This document shows positions 23,186-29,426 of a stretch of 42,997 nt of DNA, piece after piece. Position 1 is the first letter of the stretch. Each line of letters opens with the position of its first letter. The translations under genes and the position numbers were made by a program. Where the stretch lies: assembly GCA_937901025.1 (NCBI GenBank), contig CALCGR010000147.1, positions 1-42,997 of the forward strand. The letters are read 5' to 3'. The notes below the pieces were generated by a model. The model did no database searches. It had not been told where the DNA came from and saw only the letters and a program-made list of their open reading frames with translations. Origin of the DNA: an uncultured Bacteroidales bacterium. Its GTDB lineage: Bacteria; Bacteroidota; Bacteroidia; Bacteroidales; Paludibacteraceae.

Positions 23186-24304
23186 ATGAATATAGAAGAG
23201 ACATATTTAGGATTATTAAGGCAAGCCGTGTTTGGCGGGAGTAGAGGAGTAGAGGAGGAGAGGAGTAGGGTTTCCTGCGAGGAATGGCAGGCAGTGATGG
23301 CATTGGCGGAGAGGCAGGGGACGGGAGCACTCATTGCGAATGAGGTGCTGAAGGGGAGTAGGGGAGTAGAGGAAAAAGGAATGAGGACTGAGGAAAAAGG
23401 ATTAAAGATGCTATGCATGCAGGCGATGATGGGGCAGGAGAGGCAGAGGAGAGCGCTGGAGGAAGTATGGAGAGCGATTGAGGGGACGGGCGTGAAGCCG
23501 GTGCTGCTGAAGGGATTCGGATTGGCGCAACTCTATCCGTTGCCGTACCTCAGGCAATGGGGCGATGCGGATATATGGGTAGGACACGGGCATTATGACG
23601 AGGTGACGGAGGCGATTTGCAAGACGATGGAGGTGACGTGGCACCACGAGAGCGAAGAGGAGAACGAGAGGCACTATAACTTCAATACAAAAGACGGGTT
23701 CGTGTTCGAGATCCACCCCCAGACGATACGGTGGGTGTTACCGAAAGAGGACCGTATCTACCGCGCTGTCGAAGCGAAAGCGATGGAGGAGTGCGAGACG
23801 ATAGAGATCGAGGGAACAAAATACCGCGTGCCGGAAAGGGGATTCAATCAATTGTTCGTGTTCCTGCACGCGTGGGAGCACTGTACGAGTTCGGGAACGA
23901 ATATGAAGCAGTTGAGCGACTTGGCGCTGCTGTGCCAAAGAGAAAGGCTGCCGAAGGAGTTATACGAGGTGCTGAAGCCGCTGCATATGCTGGAGCCGTG
24001 GGAGGTGATGGGGTACGTGGTGGTGAAGGCGTTCGGGATAGAGAAAGAAAGGTGGACGGGGTATAGTGAGCGTCCGAGGATTCGGAAATATGGTGAACGA
24101 TTGTATAGAGAGATACTGGGACCGCTGCGCTGTCAGACCGCTAACGCCGGCTGTCCCCAAAATAAAATCGTGAGGAAGATCGGAACGCTGATGACGAGGA
24201 TAGAGAAGGGGAGGGAGATAAAGAGATATTGCCCGAAGTACGGGAGACATTATGTGTGGATGGCGATCGTGAAGGGAGTGAGGAGATTGGGAGTAGAGGA
24301 GTAG
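23186..24304 (+). CDS. Nucleotidyltransferase-like protein (NTP_transf_5 family) with repeat inserts
   Basis: The 372-residue product fits the NTP_transf_5 family often found in exopolysaccharide clusters: ALAERQGTGALIANEVL, PVLLKGFGLAQLYPLPYLRQWGDADIWV (the G-D-x-D metal site), EIHPQTIRWVLP and a C-terminal FLHAWEHCTSSGTNMKQLSDLALL. Its substrate is unknown. Segments SRGVEEERSR (~18-27) and SRGVEEKGMRTEEKG (~57-71) are encoded by 8-nt and 7-nt arrays and are not part of the fold. The gene's stop TAG also lies in an 8-nt array (24290-24321). It starts the operon that runs to the initiating sugar transferase. Confidence 0.78.
   Translation: MNIEETYLGLLRQAVFGGSRGVEEERSRVSCEEWQAVMALAERQGTGALIANEVLKGSRGVEEKGMRTEEKGLKMLCMQAMMGQERQRRALEEVWRAIEGTGVKPVLLKGFGLAQLYPLPYLRQWGDADIWVGHGHYDEVTEAICKTMEVTWHHESEEENERHYNFNTKDGFVFEIHPQTIRWVLPKEDRIYRAVEAKAMEECETIEIEGTKYRVPERGFNQLFVFLHAWEHCTSSGTNMKQLSDLALLCQRERLPKELYEVLKPLHMLEPWEVMGYVVVKAFGIEKERWTGYSERPRIRKYGERLYREILGPLRCQTANAGCPQNKIVRKIGTLMTRIEKGREIKRYCPKYGRHYVWMAIVKGVRRLGVEE
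23238..23269 (+). repeat. 8-nt array, four units, in frame
   Basis: GGAGTAGA, GGAGTAGA, GGAGGAGA, GGAGTAGG. The third unit, in the phase where TAG would be a stop codon, is the only one without TAG. Confidence 0.9.
23355..23400 (+). repeat. Composite 8-nt plus 7-nt array, in frame
   Basis: Octamers GGAGTAGG and GGAGTAGA followed by heptamers AAAAAGG, AATGAGG, ACTGAGG, AAAAAGG. The heptamers in the phase that would read TGA as a stop are both AAAAAGG. Confidence 0.9.
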
Positions 24305-24321
24305 AGGGGTAGAGGAGTAGG
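24290..24321 (+). repeat. 8-nt array at the end of the nucleotidyltransferase gene
   Basis: GGAGTAGA, GGAGTAGA, GGGGTAGA, GGAGTAGG. The TAG of the second unit (24302-24304) is the gene's stop codon; the later units lie in the intergenic gap and show no phase constraint. Confidence 0.9.
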
Positions 24322-24332
24322 GTAAATAATGT

Positions 24333-25484
24333 ATGAACGATGAATGGAACATATTGATGCAAGAAGCGGAGACGGGGACATGGTTTCAGAGTGAGGAAGC
24401 CTGGCGGTTTTACTGTGCCTGCACCGAATGGATGACGCCGTTTCATACCGAGGTGAGACGCGGGAAACGGGCCGTGGGGATGGTGACGGGATATATATCC
24501 AAAGAACGGAGGCAATGGAAGCAGCGGCTCAGCTGCCGCGCCATCATCTTCGGCGGACCGCTGCTGGCTAAGGATGCGACGATAGAGGAAGTGAAACGGC
24601 TGCTGAGGGAGACGGAGGCAGAGATACAGAGGTTGTCCGAAGGACGGGTGATCTATATCGAGACGAGGAATTTTGTGGATTTGAGTCCGTGGAGAGAGGC
24701 GTTTGAGGCGTGCGGATGGGAGTATCGGAGGCACTATGATATCCATGTAGATTGCCGAGACGGGGAGGCGATGTGGGGGCGCATACACGAGTCAAAAAGG
24801 CGCGCCATCACCCATGCAGGGGTAGAGGTGGAGAGGAGTAGAGGAGTAGGGGAAAGAGGATTGAGGAATGAGGAAAAAGGAATGAGGAATATAGGGGAAT
24901 GGTATGCGCTATTGGAGGAGCTATATAAGAAGAAAGTGCACCGTCCGCTGTGGCCAAAGGAGTTTTTTGAAAAGGCGATTGAGATGGGAGTGGGGGAGTT
25001 GCTGGTGGTGTATGCGAACAAAGTTCGCGGTGTATGCGAACAAAGTTCGCGGTGTATGCAGGCGGAGCCTGCTGTTAATACACTAGAAAAATATACACAG
25101 CAACGCATACACAGCAACGCATACACAGCGCAGCATCCACAGCGAAGCATCCACAGCGATAGCATACACAGCGAAGCATTCACAGCGCAGCAAGAAGTGG
25201 GGAAGGTAATAGGGGGAATGTTTGTGGTGAAGGATGAGAGGCGGGTATATGAATGGTACGTAGTGGGGCCGGTGCCGGCGACGTATGCGGGGCTGCGCTA
25301 TGCCGTAGAGACGGGGAGAGAGACGTTTGATTTTATGGGTGCCGGGGAACCGGGGAAACCGTACGGAGTGAGGGACTTTAAGATGCAATTCGGAGGGGAA
25401 CTAAAGGAACCGGGACGATGGATACATATTTGTAAAAAAGGATATTACCGATTAGGAGAGATCGTATATGGAATTTTACGATGA
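24333..25484 (+). CDS. FemAB/GNAT-like aminoacyl- or acyltransferase with repeat-rich middle
   Basis: The 383-residue protein resembles FemX/BioF2-like acyltransferases of the GNAT superfamily. The N-terminal TWFQSEEAWRFYCAC and GYISKERRQWKQRLSCRAIIFGGPLL, IYIETRNFVD, YDIHVDC and the C-terminal GGMFVVKDERRVYEWYVVGP...ETFDFMGAGEPGKPYGVRDFKMQFGG follow the double-domain pattern in which the second GNAT half ends with FDFxG-x-x-x-FKxxFGG. A glycan or peptidoglycan modification is likely. The middle is disrupted by inserts: ~163-185 from 8-nt/7-nt arrays, and ~225-287 from 22-nt hairpin repeats and 14-nt repeats. It overlaps the next gene by 17 nt. Confidence 0.72.
   Translation: MNDEWNILMQEAETGTWFQSEEAWRFYCACTEWMTPFHTEVRRGKRAVGMVTGYISKERRQWKQRLSCRAIIFGGPLLAKDATIEEVKRLLRETEAEIQRLSEGRVIYIETRNFVDLSPWREAFEACGWEYRRHYDIHVDCRDGEAMWGRIHESKRRAITHAGVEVERSRGVGERGLRNEEKGMRNIGEWYALLEELYKKKVHRPLWPKEFFEKAIEMGVGELLVVYANKVRGVCEQSSRCMQAEPAVNTLEKYTQQRIHSNAYTAQHPQRSIHSDSIHSEAFTAQQEVGKVIGGMFVVKDERRVYEWYVVGPVPATYAGLRYAVETGRETFDFMGAGEPGKPYGVRDFKMQFGGELKEPGRWIHICKKGYYRLGEIVYGILR
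24819..24895 (+). repeat. Composite 8-nt plus 7-nt array, in frame
   Basis: Octamers GGGGTAGA, GGTGGAGA, GGAGTAGA, GGAGTAGG, then heptamers AAAGAGG, ATTGAGG, AATGAGG, AAAAAGG, AATGAGG and a variant AATATAGG. The unit in each stop phase is a stop-free variant (GGTGGAGA, AAAGAGG, AAAAAGG). Confidence 0.9.
25007..25072 (+). repeat. Three 22-nt tandem units, each a hairpin
   Basis: Each unit starts GGTGTATGC and continues into a stem-loop. Units 1 and 2 (25007-25028, 25029-25050) are identical with stem GCGAAC-AAA-GTTCGC. Unit 3 (25051-25072) keeps the flank but has GCAGGC-GGA-GCCTGC, a full compensatory replacement of the stem. Read in frame within the FemAB-like gene. Confidence 0.9.
25091..25192 (+). 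repeat. 14-nt degenerate tandem repeat, about seven units
   Basis: Units of the type GCATACACAGCGAA with variants GCATCCACAGCGAA and GCATTCACAGCGCA; one unit is 15 nt. GCATACACAGC is the inverse of the GTGTATGC flank of the 22-nt units to the left, so the two arrays form a large inverted pair. The translated product is HSNAYTAQHPQRSIHS-like. Confidence 0.88.
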
Positions 25485-28400
25485 CGACATACATAAGATG
25501 GCGTACGCCACGGATGCATCCGCGTACCGCGAGATGCCGATGGCGGTAGCGTATCCGGAGACGGAAGAGGATTTGCGCGAGTTATTACGACTCGCGAAAG
25601 AGCGCCACACCTGTCTCATCCCCCGCGCCGGAGGAACGAGTATCGCCGGGCAAGTGGTAGGGAGCGGAATCGTGGTGGATGTGAGTAAGTACATGAACCG
25701 GATCCTATGGATTGATGCAGAGAAGCGGCGAGCAAGGGTACAGCCGGGGGTGGTGAGGGACGAACTGAATAAAGCGCTCGCAGAGACGGGGTTATTCTTC
25801 TCCCCGGAGACGAGTACGAGTAACCGGTGCTGCATCGGGGGAATGGTAGGGAACAATTCGTGCGGGATGCACAGTCTGATTTACGGGAGTACGAGGCACC
25901 ACGTGGTGGGGCTGAGGCTGATGCTGAGCGATGGAGCGACGGTAGAGGTACGGAGCGACGGCTCGTACCGGAGCGACGGACCGTCCGAGCGGTGGGACGC
26001 CATACTGGAATTATGGAATGAGGAAAAAGGAATGAGGAATGAGGAAAAAGGAGTGAGGGAGATATTGGAAGAGGCATTCCCGGATAAGACGCTGAAGCGG
26101 CGGTCGTGCGGATACGCACTGGATGAAGGATTAGAGAGTTTGACGGCGCTGATTACGGGGAGTGAGGGGACGCTGGCGCTGGTGACGGAGATTGAAGTGA
26201 GTCTCGATCCGATACCGAGTAAAGAGAAGTTATTGGTGGCTGCCCATTTACGGGACCTCAACGATAGCTGGCGAATTAACCTCATAGCCCTCAAACACCA
26301 CCCTTCGGCGGTAGAGTTGATGGACGGAAAGATACTGGAGCTATGCAAAGGAAATAAGCAGGCGGAGCGGGACAGGTTCTTCGTACAAGGGGAGCCGGGA
26401 GCGCTGGTGATTGCGGAGTTCGTTGGGCCCGAAGCATCCGCAAATGCGGATGCGTTCGAAGCCGAACTCCTTCTTGGGGGTAGAGGAGTAGAGGAGGAGG
26501 GGAGTAGGGTTTATGCGTGTACGAGGATATATGGGGAAGATATACAAAGGGTGTGGAACTTGAGGAAGGCGGGACTGGGTGTGCTCAGTGGGATGCCGGG
26601 GGATGCGAAACCGGTAGGGGTGATAGAGGATACGGCCGTAGCGCCGGAACGGATGGAGGCGTATATGCACGACTTTATGGCGATGATGAAGGAAGTGGGG
26701 CTCAGCTGCGTATATTACGGCCATATCGCGACGGGCGAGTTACACTTGCGCCCTATCCTAAACTTAAAGGATCCGAAAGACCGAAAACTCTTCCGCACGG
26801 TAGCGGAAAAGACGGCGGCGATCGTGAAGAAGCATAAAGGGAGTCTCAGTGGAGAACACGGGGACGGGAGACTGAGGGGCGAGTTTATTCCGATGATGTA
26901 TGGGGAAGAGGTGTACCGGATGATGGTGGAGGTGAAGAGGACGTGGGACCCGGAGGGGGTGCTGAATGTCGGGAAGATTGTAGAGACGCCGCCCATGGAT
27001 ACGGCGCTTCGCGCCTTGGGAGTAGAGGAGGAGAGGAGTAGAGGAGTAGGGTTGATTTATAGTTGGAAACGGGAGTCGCTATTGCAGAAGATAGAAAGAT
27101 GCAACGGGGCGGGGGATTGTAGGAAGAGTCAAGTGATGGGCGGAACGATATGTCCTGCCTATAAGGTGAGCGGAGACGAACTGATGACGACGAGGGCGAG
27201 GGCGAATGTGCTGCGAGAGGTGCTGACCAAGAATCCGGAGGATTGGGGGAATGAGGATATAAAGCGGCAGATGGATAGTTGTTTGGCGTGCAAGGCGTGT
27301 CTGAGGGAATGCTCGTCGAGTGTGGATATGACGAGGATACGGTCGGAGGTGCTGCAGCAGCGGTATAATAGGACCGGGACGCCATTATCCGTATGGCTCG
27401 TCGCCCATATGGCGGCGATTGAGGCGCTGGGTTCGGTCGTGCGACCGATCTACAACTTCTGCGCCCGCAACCCCTTTATCAGCCGCATCATCAAAGACAT
27501 CGTCGGATTTGACCACCGCAGAGAAATACCACAAATCAAGGGACAGCCGATTTACGTGCGCGCTAATAGCAGTCCCTCGGAAACCGACGCTCCCCAGCGT
27601 CGCCCCTCCAACCCCCATCCTTCACGGACGGGGACACAACTGTTTCTACGGGACTCTATTAGTGCTCCTTTAACGCCTAAGGGCGTTGGCTGTCTAAAGG
27701 TTGTTTTATACGTGGATGAATTTACAAGATATCACGAACCGGAACTGGCGGAGGGGATGAAACGAATGTTGGAGTACTTGGGGTATGAAGTGATCGTACC
27801 GAAGATAGGCGAAAGCGGAAGAGCGGCGATATCGAAGGGGTGCCTTAAATATGCCCGAAAAAAGGCGATACGGAATATACGGCAATTGGAGAAACTGATA
27901 TCGGACGAAGTGCCGATGGTGGGGATAGAGCCGTCGTGCATCTTATCGTTCCGAGACGAATATCCCGACCTGGTGCCGGAGAAGATGCGGGAAACCGCCG
28001 AGCGGATCGGGCGCAACTGCTTGCTATACGATGAGTTTATGGTACGGGAAGTGATGGCGGGGAGGATCAGCCGGGAAGCGTTCCACGCGATGGATGCCGA
28101 TATATGGGTGCACCACCATTGCCATCAGAAGGCGCTGGTGGGCATCGAACCGACCGTGACGATGCTGAGTTTTATTCCGAAGACGACCGTGCACGTAGTG
28201 CCCTCCGGGTGTTGCGGCATGGCGGGGAGCTTCGGGTACGAGAAGCGGCATTATGAGACGTCAATGGCGATAGGGGAGATGGTGCTGTTCCCGACGGTTC
28301 GTCGGGTGATGGAAGTAGAGGAGGAGGAAATAGGAAAAAGGAATGAGGAAAAAGGATTGAGGATTGAGGAAAAAGGAATGAGGAAATTAATGGTGGCGGC

Positions 28401-28494
28401 ACCGGGGACGTCGTGCAGGCAGCAGATTTGGGACGGAACGCATATTAAGGCCGTACATCCGATTGAAATACTGATACAAAGCATACTGCAATGA
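25468..28494 (+). CDS. FAD-linked and Fe-S oxidoreductase (D-lactate/glycolate dehydrogenase type) with five repeat inserts
   Basis: The 1008-residue product combines a PCMH FAD-binding domain (LIPRAGGTSIAGQVVGSGIVVD, GGMVGNNSCGMHSL, GYALDEGL), an FAD-oxidase C-terminal domain (YYGHIATGELHLRPIL, GEHGDGRLRGEFIPMMYG), a 4Fe-4S region (CNGAGDCRKS ~545; CLACKACLREC ~604) and a CCG-type region (GIEPSC ~819, HHHCHQKAL ~880, PSGCCGMAGSFG ~912). Such enzymes oxidise 2-hydroxy acids such as D-lactate and pass electrons to quinones. The protein is longer than its family because it carries 7-/8-nt array inserts (26017, 26477, 27019, 28328) and element A at ~692-743. All lie between domains or motifs. 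It overlaps both neighbours. Its place in a polysaccharide operon is unexplained. Confidence 0.9.
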   Translation: MEFYDDDIHKMAYATDASAYREMPMAVAYPETEEDLRELLRLAKERHTCLIPRAGGTSIAGQVVGSGIVVDVSKYMNRILWIDAEKRRARVQPGVVRDELNKALAETGLFFSPETSTSNRCCIGGMVGNNSCGMHSLIYGSTRHHVVGLRLMLSDGATVEVRSDGSYRSDGPSERWDAILELWNEEKGMRNEEKGVREILEEAFPDKTLKRRSCGYALDEGLESLTALITGSEGTLALVTEIEVSLDPIPSKEKLLVAAHLRDLNDSWRINLIALKHHPSAVELMDGKILELCKGNKQAERDRFFVQGEPGALVIAEFVGPEASANADAFEAELLLGGRGVEEEGSRVYACTRIYGEDIQRVWNLRKAGLGVLSGMPGDAKPVGVIEDTAVAPERMEAYMHDFMAMMKEVGLSCVYYGHIATGELHLRPILNLKDPKDRKLFRTVAEKTAAIVKKHKGSLSGEHGDGRLRGEFIPMMYGEEVYRMMVEVKRTWDPEGVLNVGKIVETPPMDTALRALGVEEERSRGVGLIYSWKRESLLQKIERCNGAGDCRKSQVMGGTICPAYKVSGDELMTTRARANVLREVLTKNPEDWGNEDIKRQMDSCLACKACLRECSSSVDMTRIRSEVLQQRYNRTGTPLSVWLVAHMAAIEALGSVVRPIYNFCARNPFISRIIKDIVGFDHRREIPQIKGQPIYVRANSSPSETDAPQRRPSNPHPSRTGTQLFLRDSISAPLTPKGVGCLKVVLYVDEFTRYHEPELAEGMKRMLEYLGYEVIVPKIGESGRAAISKGCLKYARKKAIRNIRQLEKLISDEVPMVGIEPSCILSFRDEYPDLVPEKMRETAERIGRNCLLYDEFMVREVMAGRISREAFHAMDADIWVHHHCHQKALVGIEPTVTMLSFIPKTTVHVVPSGCCGMAGSFGYEKRHYETSMAIGEMVLFPTVRRVMEVEEEEIGKRNEEKGLRIEEKGMRKLMVAAPGTSCRQQIWDGTHIKAVHPIEILIQSILQ
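26017..26058 (+). repeat. 7-nt array, six units, in frame
   Basis: AATGAGG, AAAAAGG, AATGAGG, AATGAGG, AAAAAGG, AGTGAGG, encoding NEEKGMRNEEKGVR. Both units in the stop phase are AAAAAGG. Confidence 0.92.
26477..26508 (+). repeat. 8-nt array, four units, in frame
   Basis: GGGGTAGA, GGAGTAGA, GGAGGAGG, GGAGTAGG, encoding GRGVEEEGSR. Unit 3, in the stop phase, lacks TAG. Confidence 0.92.
27019..27050 (+). repeat. 8-nt array, four units, in frame
   Basis: GGAGTAGA, GGAGGAGA, GGAGTAGA, GGAGTAGG, encoding GVEEERSRGVG. The TAG-free unit is again in the stop phase, here the second unit because the array starts in a different frame. Confidence 0.92.
27541..27695 (+). mobile_element. Structured inverted-repeat element A, copy 1, in frame inside the FAD/Fe-S gene
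   Basis: Terminal inverted repeats GGACAGCC (27541) and GGCTGTCT (27688). Inside are nested pairings CTAATAG/CTATTAG, AGTCCC/GGGACT and GAAAC/GTTTC, then hairpins GACGCT-CCCC-AGCGTC, CCCCATCC/GGACGGGG with one A-C mismatch, and AACGCC-TAAG-GGCGTT. It is translated as GQPIYVRANSSPSETDAP...LFLRDSISAP. No transposase is encoded. The size and inverted repeats fit a MITE-like or palindromic element. Confidence 0.9.
28328..28383 (+). repeat. 7-nt array, eight units, in frame
   Basis: AAATAGG, AAAAAGG, AATGAGG, AAAAAGG, ATTGAGG, ATTGAGG, AAAAAGG, AATGAGG. The three units in the stop phase (first, fourth and seventh) contain no TGA. Confidence 0.9.
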
Positions 28495-29426
28495 AAGATT
28501 TTACCTTATATGCCTACGAGCACTTGCTCGACGCGCTCCTAGCCGCGGGGTACCAGTTCGCGACGTTCGAAGAGGTGGTTGGACAGCCGGATTCTTCCGT
28601 CCGCTCCAATAGCAGTCCCTCGAAAACCGACGCCCCAGGCGTCGCCCCTAACCCCACCGACCCATCGGCGGGGGCACTACTGTTTTTACGGGACTCTATT
28701 GGTGCTCCTTGTAGCGCTGTTTCAGCGCTGGCTGTCCAACAAGAAAATAATAAAACCATTGTGTTACGGCACGACGTGGATAAATGTCCCCACAACAGTT
28801 TGGCGACGGCGCGGATTGAGGCGAAACGGGGGATACGGGCATCGTATTACTTCCGAGTGGGGGCGGAAAGCAATGATCCGGAGGTGATACGGGAGATTGT
28901 TAAATTAGGACACGAGATCGGGTATCACTACGAGGATCTATCGATATGCAAAGGGGATATAGAGAAGGCGAAGGTGCATTTTGAGCAATGGTTAGGGTAT
29001 TTTCGCACGTTCTACCCGGTAAAGACGATATGCATGCACGGGGCACCGATGAGCAAATGGGACGGAAGGGCGCTATGGAAGCACTATGACTATCACGATT
29101 TCGGGATCATTGGCGAGCCGTACTACGATGTGGATTTCAGTAAGACGTTTTATTTGACGGATACCGGCCGGTGCTGGGACGGGTACAAGGTAAGCGTACG
29201 GGATAAGATTATAGGCCATCAGGACCGATGGATCGCGGAAGGACGGGTCTATCATACGACGGCGGATATTATCCGCGCCATCGAGGCGGGGACGCTGCCC
29301 CAACAGGTGATGATCACCACCCATCCGCAACGGTGGACGAACAATATGGTCCTTTGGACCAAAGAGATGATATTACAGAATTTGAAAAACATCATTAAGC
29401 GATATGTGGCGAAGAATAGTAAATGA
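28491..29426 (+). CDS. NodB-like polysaccharide deacetylase with element A insert
   Basis: The 311-residue protein has the NodB-type motif HDVD (IVLRHDVDKCP, ~residue 90), RASYYFRVGAESNDPEVIREIVKLGHEIGYHYEDL (motif 2, with H-x3-H-like metal ligands) and late motifs around MHGAPMSKWD and ITTHPQRW. These enzymes remove N-acetyl groups from sugars in a metal-dependent way. The stretch from ~30 to ~84 (GQPDSSVRSNSSPSKTDAP...LFLRDSIGAP...) is element A copy 2, placed between TFEEVV and KTIVLRHDVD, a loop before the catalytic strand. The start overlaps the previous stop (ATGA), and its end overlaps the next gene by 23 nt. Confidence 0.85.
   Translation: MKDFTLYAYEHLLDALLAAGYQFATFEEVVGQPDSSVRSNSSPSKTDAPGVAPNPTDPSAGALLFLRDSIGAPCSAVSALAVQQENNKTIVLRHDVDKCPHNSLATARIEAKRGIRASYYFRVGAESNDPEVIREIVKLGHEIGYHYEDLSICKGDIEKAKVHFEQWLGYFRTFYPVKTICMHGAPMSKWDGRALWKHYDYHDFGIIGEPYYDVDFSKTFYLTDTGRCWDGYKVSVRDKIIGHQDRWIAEGRVYHTTADIIRAIEAGTLPQQVMITTHPQRWTNNMVLWTKEMILQNLKNIIKRYVAKNSK
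28578..28740 (+). mobile_element. Structured inverted-repeat element A, copy 2, in frame inside the deacetylase gene
   Basis: Perfect 11-bp terminal inverted repeats GTTGGACAGCC (28578-28588) and GGCTGTCCAAC (28730-28740). Inner pairings are CCAATAG/CTATTGG, AGTCCC/GGGACT, AAAAC/GTTTT, GACGCC-CCA-GGCGTC, CCCCACCGA/TCGGCGGGG (same A-C mismatch as copy 1) and AGCGCTG-TTT-CAGCGCT. Several stems differ from copy 1 by paired changes. It has the same reading frame as copy 1 at its start (GGA CAG CCG). Confidence 0.92.

Noticed and set aside
25091..25192. Possible CRISPR-like array in the FemAB-like gene
   Set aside because: The 14-nt units are contiguous with no spacers, degenerate, and in frame inside a gene; no cas genes are present.
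27419..27673. An 84-codon + strand frame overlapping element A copy 1
   Set aside because: It is an alternative frame of the element that ends before its right inverted repeat; the oxidoreductase frame continues through the whole element and has the conserved domains.
27541..27695. Element A as a group I/II intron or an intein
   Set aside because: It is only about 155 bp, lacks intron core motifs or intein splice residues, and the host frame is open across it in both genic copies, so removal is not required for translation.
23238..28383. Sequencing or assembly error as an explanation for the arrays
   Set aside because: Arrays are imperfect, differ from each other, keep genes open through a consistent phase rule, and also occur in intergenic DNA without that rule; random error would produce frameshifts.
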